Shown: piece after piece, positions 17,800 to 26,093 of the stretch
Numbering within the stretch: the stretch's first letter is position 1
Layout: each line of letters begins with the position of its first letter
Notes under the pieces: model-generated
What the model was told of the DNA's origin: nothing
The model's input: the letters and a program-made list of their open reading frames with translations, nothing else
The model's database searches: none
Program-made: the position numbers and the translations under genes
Assembly: GCA_040396955.1 (NCBI GenBank)
Contig: JBBAWX010000010.1
Location: 1-64,000 of the forward strand
From: UBA965 sp040396955
Lineage (GTDB): Bacteria > Chloroflexota > Chloroflexia > Chloroflexales > Roseiflexaceae
Length of the DNA stretch: 64,000 nucleotides
Direction: 5' to 3'

Positions 17800-18352
17800 G
17801 TGGCCTCCCCACGATGACTTGGAGTGGTGTGCCGGCTTCGGTGAGTACAGGGGCAGTGAGATGCCAATCGCGTGCTGCCAGTGCCTGCCACAACGGGTGA
17901 TGCGTGAGTGCCAGTTGGCCGGCCGCCAACAAAATTACCACCGTGCCCTCAGGGCAAAGCACACGCTCGATTTCGGCATGGGTGGCCTGGTCAAGGATGT
18001 AATTGGCTGGAAACACGGCTACCACTGTGCGTATGCAGGCGTCCGCAATCGGGAGCTGACGACTATCGGCGTGTAGGAAATTGCCCAGCCCACGTGCACG
18101 CGCCAGCATGGCCGCTGAGCGGTCAATGCCAACGCTTGTGAGCTGCCGTTGTGCGAGCAACGCTTGCAAATGCCCGGTGCCACATCCTAGCTCGAGGATG
18201 GGTGCCTGCATCCAAGGGAGTAGTGCCGCCCCCCAACGAAACCAGTGGCCACGCGATACAAGCGTGGCCACCGAGTCATAAACCCAAGCACATTCGTGAT
18301 AAAGGCGGTCAAGCAACCAGGCCCGGAGCTTTTGGCGCAACGACCACCCCAT
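17783..18352 (-). CDS. Class I SAM-dependent methyltransferase
   Basis: A 189-aa protein with a Rossmann methyltransferase fold. Motif I is LELGCGTGHLQALL near residue 52, followed by VGIDRSAAMLARAR and a motif around HADSRQLPIADACIRTVVAVFP. The N-terminus contains a basic helical stretch. The substrate is unknown; the motif set resembles UbiE-type small-molecule methyltransferases. It lies 4 bp after rplS and overlaps rnhB, so the three genes form an operon. Confidence 0.85.
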   Translation of the reverse strand: MGWSLRQKLRAWLLDRLYHECAWVYDSVATLVSRGHWFRWGAALLPWMQAPILELGCGTGHLQALLAQRQLTSVGIDRSAAMLARARGLGNFLHADSRQLPIADACIRTVVAVFPANYILDQATHAEIERVLCPEGTVVILLAAGQLALTHHPLWQALAARDWHLTAPVLTEAGTPLQVIVGRPHASSQ

Positions 18353-18356
18353 CGGA

Positions 18357-18710
18357 TTACGAGCGACGCTCTTTGATGCGGGCTGCCTTGCCGGTCAAGC
18401 CACGCAGGTAGAAGAGACGTGAACGACGCACTTTACCACGACGTACCACGGTGATGGAATCAAGCCGTGGGGCATGCGTCAAAAAGGTGCGCTCTACGCC
18501 GACACCGTGAGAGGCAATACGCCGTACGGTGAAGTTGGCGTTGATGCCACCAGCACGCTTGCGGATGACGACACCTTCAAAGTCCTGGACACGCTCGCGG
18601 CTGCCTTCGACAACGCGCACACCGACACGTACGGTGTCACCCTCGCGGAATTCAGGCACTGCGGCCTTTAGTTGACGCTGCTCAATGGCGTCCATAATCT
18701 GCTGCGACAT
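18357..18710 (-). CDS. rplS: 50S ribosomal protein L19
   Basis: A 117-aa protein of normal length. PEFREGDTVRVGVRVVEGSRER, FEGVVIRKRAGG and the C-terminal RRGKVRRSRLFYLRGLTGKAARIKE are near-consensus L19. It sits at the 30S-50S interface. AAAAGGAG precedes the ATG. It is the first gene of the operon driven by the promoter at 18785-18813. Confidence 0.97.
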   Translation of the reverse strand: MSQQIMDAIEQRQLKAAVPEFREGDTVRVGVRVVEGSRERVQDFEGVVIRKRAGGINANFTVRRIASHGVGVERTFLTHAPRLDSITVVRRGKVRRSRLFYLRGLTGKAARIKERRS

Positions 18711-18784
18711 GGTTTCGTCGCTCCTTTTAGCCAGTTGCTATGCTGATGCGAAATCGGCACGTAGAAACGCACACACTGCCGTAT

Positions 18785-18813
18785 AGTATAGCATGCCAAT
18801 GTGGATACGGCAA
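18785..18813 (-). promoter_or_regulatory. Promoter of rplS
   Basis: TTGCCG (18808-18813) and TATACT (18785-18790) are separated by 17 bp on the minus strand. The -10 box is extended (TGCTATACT). The 5' leader is about 65 nt. Confidence 0.7.
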
Positions 18814-18848
18814 ATAGACCATCACATGCCGATACATTGTGCCAAAAA

Positions 18849-19964
18849 TTAAGGAATGGCAGTGGCATAGACGACCAAATATGGGGTATTTAGCCCCGAA
18901 TCTCGCCCAAAGTAGAGTATCGCGGGATCCTTGACAAACCGACTATCGCCATCTGCCACGTTGATAATCGGGTTCACGTTGGCTGGTAGGTCATCCCAGC
19001 TATTGCCGTTCGTGCTCGTGGCCATGCTGATACCGTCACCACGTGGCCCAAACCCAAACACCCAGGCCAGTGGTTGCATCCCATTTTCTGCCATGACGAG
19101 CGCCTGTGAGAACACGTGCGGTCGATTTGCAATGAGCCGCTCCGACTGTGACTCTTGCACGAACGTTGTGCCGTCTGTCGATGTGGCATGAATCATGTCG
19201 ATCCCCTGCATGGGTAAAACGTACATGTGCCAGGTATCACCTAGACGGAACGTCATCGAGTCGATGACTGACTCTTGGGCAGCAAATGCGATACCACCGT
19301 ACGTCCATGTGATGCCATCGTTGCTATCTGCGTAGTGAATGCCAAGTTGCATCTCACCCTCACGGAGATTCCCCGTGAGAAAGATGCGGTACTGCTGGTC
19401 AGAAATGCGCACGACGTCTGGGTCCACTCCCAGCAACCAACGAGGAAATCCTACGAGATTGGCATAACAATGTCGCCATTGTTTGGCTTCTTGATCGCCA
19501 ATGGATACCGCAAAACCATCCCGTTTGCCATCGATGTGATGTGCGGTCATGTACAACATGGGCATACCGTCTGGGCTGAGCGTCAGCGACGGCGTCGCGG
19601 CTTGGTCAAGAAGGGCGCCGTCGTCGACCACCCAGAATTTCATCTCGTCCGAACGCGCAATCCGCAGGCGTGTCCCACCGGGTTGGAGCTCATTGCTGTG
19701 AGGCGCTTTGCCACTCGCAATCGGACGCTCACGACACAGCTCGGGAGCAGGTGTNNNNNNNNNNNNNNNNNNNNNNNNNNNNNNNNNNNNNNNNNNNNNN
19801 NNNNNNNNNNNNNNNNNNNNNNNNNNNNNNNNNNNNNNNNNNNNNNNNNNNNNNGTGGCAGTGGGTGGCGGCAATGTGGCAGTGGGTGGCGGCAATGTGG
19901 CAGTGGGAGTGCCACAGGCGATGAGTACTGCCACACAGAGGCCGAGCAACAAACGATTTTGCAT
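18849..19964 (-). CDS. Propeller-like lipoprotein, interrupted by an assembly gap
   Basis: Read from ATG 19964 (GGAG 8 nt upstream). The signal peptide ends in LIAC, followed by TATLPPP repeats. The run of 100 N then interrupts the linker, and the frame after the gap is taken from the downstream sequence. The C-terminal ~280 residues contain repeated blocks ending in DPDVVRISDQQYRIFLTG, LGDTWHMYVLP and ADGDSRFVKDPAILYFG. This resembles five-bladed propellers of glycoside-hydrolase family 43/68-type proteins, but no catalytic assignment is justified. It is probably anchored outside the membrane. Confidence 0.7.
   Translation of the reverse strand: MQNRLLLGLCVAVLIACGTPTATLPPPTATLPPPTAXXXXXXXXXXXXXXXXXXXXXXXXXXXXXXXXXXTPAPELCRERPIASGKAPHSNELQPGGTRLRIARSDEMKFWVVDDGALLDQAATPSLTLSPDGMPMLYMTAHHIDGKRDGFAVSIGDQEAKQWRHCYANLVGFPRWLLGVDPDVVRISDQQYRIFLTGNLREGEMQLGIHYADSNDGITWTYGGIAFAAQESVIDSMTFRLGDTWHMYVLPMQGIDMIHATSTDGTTFVQESQSERLIANRPHVFSQALVMAENGMQPLAWVFGFGPRGDGISMATSTNGNSWDDLPANVNPIINVADGDSRFVKDPAILYFGRDSGLNTPYLVVYATAIP
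19755..19854. other. Assembly gap of 100 N
   Basis: Exactly 100 N, the usual placeholder for a gap of unknown size. It sits inside the repeat linker of the lipoprotein gene, where tandem repeats probably stopped the assembly. Confidence 0.97.
19855..19907. repeat. 21-bp tandem repeat coding TATLPPP
   Basis: Two full copies (19855-19875 and 19876-19896) and a partial third copy of a 21-bp unit are present. On the minus strand each encodes seven residues (Thr-Ala-Thr-Leu-Pro-Pro-Pro). The array probably continues into the gap. Confidence 0.9.
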
Positions 19965-20015
19965 GGTAATCGCTCCATGTGTGGATGGTATGCAAATCAT
20001 CTACAGGTTGCTTTG

Positions 20016-20044
20016 ATTGTACTTGGTTGGGGAGGGGATTTCAA
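20016..20044 (-). promoter_or_regulatory. Promoter of the propeller lipoprotein gene
   Basis: TTGAAA (20039-20044) and TACAAT (20016-20021) are spaced by 17 bp on the minus strand, about 50 bp before the ATG at 19964. Confidence 0.65.
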
Positions 20045-20172
20045 TATCGTGTGTGTGAACGCAGATGCGTTTTGTATGAAACGAACCGAGGGCAGTGTGC
20101 GGGCAGTGGCTGAAATGCGTTAGAATACCCACAGGGAAATGTAACACAAGCAATGCTCACACGAGGTGCAGG

Positions 20173-21639
20173 GTGGATCAAGTGGTAGATGCAGTCCGAG
20201 GCATGCGTGACGTCTTGCCGTCTGAGTGGCGGCGTCAGCAGCAAATTGCGCAACAGATTCAGCAGATCCTGCATGTGCACGGGTATCAGGCCATCGATTT
20301 GCCGATCGTGGAGCACCGTGAGCTCTACATGCGCAAGCTGGGTGAAGAGCTCGTCGGCAAAATCTATGAATTTGAATTCAGTGGGCGCGAGCTCGTGCTC
20401 CGCCCCGAATGGACCGCCTCGGTGCTCCGTGCCTATATCGCCAAAATGAGTGATCAGGTGGTGCCAGTGCGTGTGCAATACACGGGCCCCGTCTTTCGGT
20501 ATGAGCGACCGCAGCGCGGGACATGGCGTCAGTTTACGCAAGTGGGAGTTGAAATGATTGGGGCGCCTAGCCCACGTGCCGATGCCGAGGTGCTTGCCTT
20601 GGCGTGCGCGGGGTTGCAGGCGGTTGGTATCAGTGATGTTGAAATCCGCCTCGGTCATATTGGCATCATCCGGCAATTACTCGGGTCATTAGGCGTCAGT
20701 GATCGTGCCCGAAGCGTGCTTACCTGGAGTCTAGAGCGTATGCGTGCGCGGGGTGTGGCAGCGGTGCGTGAAGCCTTGCTCTCCGAATTTGAGGGCGAAG
20801 GGCAGGGGTTTGACCCGGCTCTATTGGCAGGTCTTGGTGATGCTCAAGCTGAAGAGCTCTTGTTACACACGTTGCGTTCGATTGGGGTGAATTTGCAGTA
20901 TGGTACGCGGCCTGCCGAAGAAATTGTCGGGCGTTTGGTGCGAACCATGCGCCGAGATGATCGCCCCGAGACCATCGAGCGAGCGATTAACGTGCTTGCC
21001 GAATTGAGTGCCATTCATGGTCCTCCAGCACGTGCGCTTGCATCCTTGAAGGAGCTCATCGCTCAGTATCAACTAGCCGACCCAGGCATGGCCGATCTCG
21101 AGGCGTTGGTCGCACTAGTACCGATGCACGGTCTTGACCTTGCGCGCATCACCCTCGATTTTGGGCTAGGGCGCGGATTGCACTACTACACCGGCATGAT
21201 GTTTGAAATCGCCGACGCCACCGGCTTACAACTCTGTGGTGGTGGGCGCTATGACGAGCTCGTGAGTGCCCTTGGTGGGCGTCAACCCATGCCAGCAGTG
21301 GGGTTTGCGTACGGTTTGGAGCGCGTGGTCTTGGCTACTCCTGAGCCGCCACCATCGACCAGTCCTACCGGTGTCGCGGTCATTTGGGAGGGGGCCGACA
21401 CGTACCCCTATGCCGTGCAGGTGGCTCAGCAGTTGCGCCAACACGGTATTTCCACGGTCTGCGACACGCGTGAGCGCTCGTTTGCCCAACAGTTGCGCGA
21501 CAGTGAGCGACGTGGTTTGCAGGTGGTAGTGGTCACTAGTGCTGACATGGCCACGCAGACGGTCCAATGGCGCTCCCAGCGGGTCAATGAACGCATGACA
21601 TTGCCAGAATGGCTCCATCGGTATGGAGGGCAGGCATGA
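20173..21639 (+). CDS. hisZ: Histidyl-tRNA synthetase-like protein, probably HisZ
   Basis: A 488-aa class II synthetase-like protein read from GTG 20173 (GAGGTG upstream). The catalytic-core motifs are GMRDVLPSEW, RPEWTASVLRA, FRYERPQRGTWRQFTQVGVE, GRGLHYYTG and GGGRYDELVSALGG, plus VGFAYGLERV. The segment RLGHIGIIRQLL fits HisZ rather than true HisRS. Unlike most HisZ proteins it keeps a C-terminal anticodon-binding-like domain (about 395-488). It starts an operon with hisG and hisD, which supports a regulatory role for ATP phosphoribosyltransferase. A true HisS is the main alternative. Confidence 0.75.
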   Translation: MDQVVDAVRGMRDVLPSEWRRQQQIAQQIQQILHVHGYQAIDLPIVEHRELYMRKLGEELVGKIYEFEFSGRELVLRPEWTASVLRAYIAKMSDQVVPVRVQYTGPVFRYERPQRGTWRQFTQVGVEMIGAPSPRADAEVLALACAGLQAVGISDVEIRLGHIGIIRQLLGSLGVSDRARSVLTWSLERMRARGVAAVREALLSEFEGEGQGFDPALLAGLGDAQAEELLLHTLRSIGVNLQYGTRPAEEIVGRLVRTMRRDDRPETIERAINVLAELSAIHGPPARALASLKELIAQYQLADPGMADLEALVALVPMHGLDLARITLDFGLGRGLHYYTGMMFEIADATGLQLCGGGRYDELVSALGGRQPMPAVGFAYGLERVVLATPEPPPSTSPTGVAVIWEGADTYPYAVQVAQQLRQHGISTVCDTRERSFAQQLRDSERRGLQVVVVTSADMATQTVQWRSQRVNERMTLPEWLHRYGGQA

Positions 21640-22574
21640 AGATTGCGGTCTTCGGTGCCGGGGGTATTGGTGCCTATGTTGGGGCGCGTCTTGCCCGGGC
21701 CGGACATCCGGTGGCCCTGATTGCGCGTGGTGCCCACGCCGATGCCATGCGGGCTGGTGGTGTGCACATCCAGGCACCCGATGGCCATTGGTCCGTGCAT
21801 CCACGCCTCGTCACCGATGATGTGCGTCAGGTGGGCAGTGCCGATGTGGTGATTTTGGCCACCAAGACCTATCATCTGGCCACCATCTTGCCGCAAGTAA
21901 CCGTACTCCTTGGAGCGCGGACTCAGTTGTTGACACTACAGAATGGCGTGGAGGCCTTCGATCAGGTTGCCACCGCCTACGGGAATGCGGCCACATTGGC
22001 GGGCACCATGTACTGCGAATTAAGCGTAGCGGATCCCGGAGTCATCCGCAGTGGTATTGAGCCGGTACGGATGACGTTTGGTCCGATTGCGGGTCTGCCG
22101 GTGTCACCGATGGCACAGGCGTTCGCAACGGCATGTACGGAAGCTGGCATTCAGACGTCGTTGGTTCGTTCTGGTGAGCAAGCTGTCTGGAGTAAGGCGA
22201 TTTTTGTGGCAGCGATGAGTGCAGTGACCACCCTTGGCGGAGTTGGTATTGGGTCGTTACTTGCCGATCCACCTGCGGTTGCACTGCTGACTGCGGCCCT
22301 CCAAGAAGCGCATGCGGTCGCACGGGCCAGTGGTGTGCACTTCGATGATGATCCAGTGGCGCAGGCGCTTGCGATTGCGCGCGTCATGCCCGATACCACT
22401 CGTTCCTCAATGTCGCGCGATCTTGAGCATGGTCGTCCCCTCGAAGTAGAGGCGTTGAGTGGCGCAATTGTGCGTCGTGGTGCGGCTTTGGCGGTGCCAA
22501 CTCCTGTCAATCAGGCCTTGTACGCATTACTCCGTTTGCGCACGACGCAGCCAGCAAAGGAATCATCAGCATGA
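21636..22574 (+). CDS. Ketopantoate reductase-like protein (PanE/ApbA family)
   Basis: A 312-aa protein with the dinucleotide motif FGAGGIGAYVGARLARAG. The ATG overlaps the hisZ stop (ATGA). The helical domain keeps the lysine (WSKAIFV) and the C-terminal Ser-Ser-Met/Asp/Glu positions of PanE. Aligned to E. coli PanE, however, the two asparagines after the lysine (Asn180, Asn184) are Val and Ser here. It is therefore likely a reductase acting on another keto acid. It is translationally coupled within the histidine operon, but its role there is unknown. Confidence 0.75.
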   Translation: MKIAVFGAGGIGAYVGARLARAGHPVALIARGAHADAMRAGGVHIQAPDGHWSVHPRLVTDDVRQVGSADVVILATKTYHLATILPQVTVLLGARTQLLTLQNGVEAFDQVATAYGNAATLAGTMYCELSVADPGVIRSGIEPVRMTFGPIAGLPVSPMAQAFATACTEAGIQTSLVRSGEQAVWSKAIFVAAMSAVTTLGGVGIGSLLADPPAVALLTAALQEAHAVARASGVHFDDDPVAQALAIARVMPDTTRSSMSRDLEHGRPLEVEALSGAIVRRGAALAVPTPVNQALYALLRLRTTQPAKESSA

Positions 22575-23368
22575 CACAGCCGACATGGGCGCACTACGCC
22601 GAACTTCATCCGGATCAACTGACGGCCATTTTAGCCACCACGCCGGTGGCCGTGGTACCGTGGGGGGCACTTGAGTGGCATGGAGCCCACTTACCGCTTG
22701 GTATGGATGGAATTGCAGCACAGTACGTGGCCGCCCAATTGGTCCAACGCACCGGTGGCGTGTTGTTGCCGATGACCTGGTGGCCCATGACCACCCTGCC
22801 GCATCCGTTTTCGTTGCAGGTGTCGACCGCCACAATGATTGCCCTTATCAACGACATCTTTGCAAGTCTGGCGAAGGCTGGATTTCGTTATGTGGTACTG
22901 GTAAGCGGGCACTACGCCCAAGGGCACGAAATCGAGCTCATGAATCTCGCCAGTGCCGCCTATGATGTGCATGGCTTGGTGGTGTTGACGATGCCCCCTG
23001 CGGCGGCGGTCAACGAAGACTATCTTGACCATGCCGGGCGCTGGGAAACGGCACAGACCATGGCACTACGCCCTGATTTGGTGCGTCTTGATGCGCTTGG
23101 TCCTGAGCCACTCCACCCACGTGACTGGGCGGTGCTCGGTGAAGATCCGCGCCGTGCCACCCCAGCCGAAGGGCAAGCGCTGTTGGACGCGGCCGTGGTC
23201 GGGATGAGCGAGTGGGTGCGCCGCATGCAAGCACCCGATGGTCTGAGCCAGCTTCGTGCGTTGTATGCCCAGCGTACTGCCAACTACCAGGGGTATGTCG
23301 ATGGCTTTTTGCGCACCTCATGGGAGCAAGCGCTCGCCGACTGGTGGCACCAGCGCACACAGGAGTAA
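22571..23368 (+). CDS. Creatininase-family amidohydrolase
   Basis: A 265-aa protein with creatininase metal-site motifs: ALEWHGAHLPLGMDG (about 33-47), SGHYAQGHEIELMN in place of the usual NGHGGN, and HAGRWETAQTMAL with the later Glu. Known members include creatinine amidohydrolase, the formylamide deformylases of F420/riboflavin synthesis, and mycofactocin MftE. The activity cannot be chosen from sequence. The ATG overlaps the stop of the upstream gene and hisG follows 6 bp downstream, so it is co-expressed with histidine synthesis. Confidence 0.8.
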   Translation: MTQPTWAHYAELHPDQLTAILATTPVAVVPWGALEWHGAHLPLGMDGIAAQYVAAQLVQRTGGVLLPMTWWPMTTLPHPFSLQVSTATMIALINDIFASLAKAGFRYVVLVSGHYAQGHEIELMNLASAAYDVHGLVVLTMPPAAAVNEDYLDHAGRWETAQTMALRPDLVRLDALGPEPLHPRDWAVLGEDPRRATPAEGQALLDAAVVGMSEWVRRMQAPDGLSQLRALYAQRTANYQGYVDGFLRTSWEQALADWWHQRTQE

Positions 23369-23374
23369 TCATAG

Positions 23375-24370
23375 ATGACACTGCGTTTCGCAATTCCCTC
23401 CAAGGGAAGTTTATACGACGGTACGATGAGCTTTTTTGAAAGTTGCGGTCTGCGGATTACCCGCCCCAACCCGCGCCGCTACACTGCGGCCATCGCCGCC
23501 TTGCCTGATGTTGAGGTGCTGTTGCATCGCCCGGCCGACATCGTCGAAAAAGTAGCCGACGGCGAAATCGATATTGGTGTGAGCGGTCTCGATTTGGTCG
23601 AGGAGTTGCGTGGTGACCGTGACGATTTACTCGTCATCCATGATGATCTCGGTTACGGCAAATGTGAGCTGGTGCTCGCCGTCCCCGAAGCCTGGATCGA
23701 TGTGCGATCGTGGCGCGATGTGGCCGATTTGGCCGCCGAGCTCCATGCTGCAGGGCGCACACTGCGCATTGCTACCAAGTACACCGCCTTGATGCGCCAG
23801 TTCTGTATTAGCCACGGGATTACTTCGTTCCGCATCATTGACTCACAGGGTGCCACCGAAGCCGCACCTGGGCTGGGGTATGCCGATGTGATTGCTGATA
23901 TCACCGAGACTGGCACCACACTCCGTGACAACCAGCTCAAAATTGTTGGTGGCCCCATTTTGAAGTCGCAGGCCTGTATCATCAGCTCCCGCAAAACGCT
24001 GCGGCACAACCCGGCCGCGGTAGCGACCGTGCAAACCATCCTCGAAATGGTCGAAGCTCGCCGGCGTGCGCGGGCGGTCGTGCAGATTACTGCCAATATT
24101 GCGGGTTCATCGGTGGCCGATGTCGGGCAGCGCATTGTGGCTCGCCCGGAGCTTGCTGGAGCGCAGGGACCCACCATTGCGCCGGTATGGCCACATCATG
24201 GCAGTGCTGGGGACTTGTACATGGTCACATTGATTATTCCACAGGATCGAGTGTTGTCGGTGGTACAACACCTCCGGGCGTTGGGGGGCGATACCATTGC
24301 TGTTACACCAGCGCAGTACTTTTTTACGGCCCAGAGTGAGACCTTTGCGCGGATTATGCGCGATGTTTAG
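23375..24370 (+). CDS. hisG: ATP phosphoribosyltransferase, long form
   Basis: A 331-aa enzyme for the first step of histidine synthesis (ATP + PRPP to phosphoribosyl-ATP). The catalytic domain has RFAIPSKGSLYDG, DIGVSGLDLVEE and the PRPP-binding motif GYADVIADITETGTTLRDNQL. The C-terminal ~80 residues (GPTIAPVW to the end) match the regulatory HisG_C domain that allows histidine feedback. Long-form HisG normally works without HisZ, so the co-occurring HisZ-like gene is unusual. CAGGAG precedes the ATG. Confidence 0.95.
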   Translation: MTLRFAIPSKGSLYDGTMSFFESCGLRITRPNPRRYTAAIAALPDVEVLLHRPADIVEKVADGEIDIGVSGLDLVEELRGDRDDLLVIHDDLGYGKCELVLAVPEAWIDVRSWRDVADLAAELHAAGRTLRIATKYTALMRQFCISHGITSFRIIDSQGATEAAPGLGYADVIADITETGTTLRDNQLKIVGGPILKSQACIISSRKTLRHNPAAVATVQTILEMVEARRRARAVVQITANIAGSSVADVGQRIVARPELAGAQGPTIAPVWPHHGSAGDLYMVTLIIPQDRVLSVVQHLRALGGDTIAVTPAQYFFTAQSETFARIMRDV

Positions 24371-24419
24371 TCCTGACCGGAGTGATGTTCGTTTCACCGC
24401 ATGAGAGGAACGCAGATTC

Positions 24420-25751
24420 ATGCCAATTCCCATATTTCATACGCTTGCCGAAGCCCAAGCCACGATCCTCAAACGGGTTCCGTTTGATGAAGTCGAAGTC
24501 ACTGATGCGCTCCTCGACGGTATCGAGCAACGTGTCGGTGAGCGTATCCACCCGGCCGCACTTGTTGAGCGTATTGTCGCCGATATCCGCGAACGCGGTG
24601 ATGTGGCGGTGCGTGAATGGAGCTTGCGTCTCGACGGGAGTGCGGCGCCGGCATGGCAGGTGCCACCAGAGCGGCTTTTGGCTGCGTGGCAGGCGCAACC
24701 GGCTGACCTCCAGGATGCCCTACAACTTGCTGCCGACCAGATTCGCACATTTCATCAAAAACAACACCATCAGTCGTGGCTTGATGTGACGCACGAAGGC
24801 ACGTTGGGGCAGTTGGTGGTGCCACTGCAACGCGTGGGTATTTATGTGCCCGGTGGCAGTGCTCCGTTGCCATCAACCCTGCTGATGGCGGCAATCCCCG
24901 CTCAAGTGGCCGGTGTCGACGAAATCATTGTCTGCTCGCCGCCACAGCGTGCTACTGGTGAAGTCGCCGAAATCATTTTGGCGGCGGCCCATGTGGCCGG
25001 TGTGAAGCGGGTCATGCGCATCGGCGGTGCTCCGGCGATTGCAGCCATGGCCTTTGGTACGGAGCAGGTGCCCCAAGTCGACAAAATTGCCGGCCCAGGG
25101 AATTTGTTTGTGGTACTTGCGAAGCGCATGGTCTACGGAGTTGTCGGTATCGAAAGCCTACCTGGCCCCACCGAGACCCTCGTCATCGCCGATCATACCG
25201 CCAATCCGGCCTTTGTGGCTGCCGATTTGTTGGCGCAAGCGGAGCACGTGCAGGCGGCTGCCATTTTGGTGACTCCCGACGAGAGCTTGGCGCTCCGGGT
25301 GCAAGCCGAGCTCACCACACAACTAGCCGCCTTGCCCGATCATCTCGCAGCCGCTGAAACATTGGCACTTCGCAGTGGCATTGTGCTCGTGCCCGATTTA
25401 GCCAGCGCATTTGCGGTGAGCAACGCCTATGCTCCCGAGCATCTCTGCCTGCTCATCAAGGATGCCTGGGATTATCTCGGCTGGGTGCGCAATGCTGGTG
25501 GGATTTTCGTGGGGGAACGTTCGTTTGAGGTGCTTGGCGACTACATCGCAGGGCCCTCACACATTATGCCAACGGGCGGGACCGCTCGTTTTGCTGCCCC
25601 CGTGAATGTCGACGATTTCCGGAAAATCATCTCCGTTGTCGGTCTCAATGCCACCGCTCTGGCCCGTATTGGTCCTGCTGCAGCGCGGTTGGCCACGGCC
25701 GAAGGGCTCCACGCACATGCGGCCGCAGTGCGTATTCGGCTTGAGGAGTAG
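24420..25751 (+). CDS. hisD: Histidinol dehydrogenase
   Basis: A 443-aa zinc/NAD enzyme for the last two steps of histidine synthesis. It shows VGIYVPGGSAPLPSTLLM, KIAGPGNLFV, the ESLPGPTETLVIAD motif, AQAEHVQAAAILVT and a C-terminal GDYIAGPSHIMPTGGTARF with metal-binding His. The length is as expected. It lies 49 bp after hisG with GAGAGGAA upstream and closes the first histidine cluster. Confidence 0.96.
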   Translation: MPIPIFHTLAEAQATILKRVPFDEVEVTDALLDGIEQRVGERIHPAALVERIVADIRERGDVAVREWSLRLDGSAAPAWQVPPERLLAAWQAQPADLQDALQLAADQIRTFHQKQHHQSWLDVTHEGTLGQLVVPLQRVGIYVPGGSAPLPSTLLMAAIPAQVAGVDEIIVCSPPQRATGEVAEIILAAAHVAGVKRVMRIGGAPAIAAMAFGTEQVPQVDKIAGPGNLFVVLAKRMVYGVVGIESLPGPTETLVIADHTANPAFVAADLLAQAEHVQAAAILVTPDESLALRVQAELTTQLAALPDHLAAAETLALRSGIVLVPDLASAFAVSNAYAPEHLCLLIKDAWDYLGWVRNAGGIFVGERSFEVLGDYIAGPSHIMPTGGTARFAAPVNVDDFRKIISVVGLNATALARIGPAAARLATAEGLHAHAAAVRIRLEE

Positions 25752-25826
25752 CGTGTTTCGGTGTATGGTATGACTGTGTGTGTAGTCGGAGTGCTGTTGC
25801 GGCACCATCCGTGAAGGAGGATGAGC

Positions 25827-26093
25827 ATGTCTGGGTTTGTTGTGCAATTTTTATTGCTGTTCCTGAATATTTTGTCGTACGCCATTCTTGGCCGCGTCTT
25901 GTTATCGTGGGTTGATCAAGCGGGCTCCATGCGAATCACGCAGGTGCTCAACGAAATCACCGAGCCCATTTTGGCACCACTGCGGAGCATCATGCCGAGT
26001 GGTGGCATGTTTGATTTCACACCCATCATCGCCATGTTGTTGTTGCAGGTCATCGAAATACTCGTGCGTTCCGCTGCGGCAGGGCAATTCTAA
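25827..26093 (+). CDS. YggT-family membrane protein
   Basis: An 88-aa protein with two hydrophobic segments (about 5-27 and 60-83) joined by LLSWVDQAG and EITEPILAPLRSIMP, the YggT signature. GAAGGAGG lies 6 nt before ATG 25827; the ATG at 25821 is too close to that site. YggT proteins are often linked to cell division or osmotic adaptation, but their molecular role is unclear. The stop codon overlaps the start of the next gene (TAATG). Confidence 0.87.
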   Translation: MSGFVVQFLLLFLNILSYAILGRVLLSWVDQAGSMRITQVLNEITEPILAPLRSIMPSGGMFDFTPIIAMLLLQVIEILVRSAAAGQF

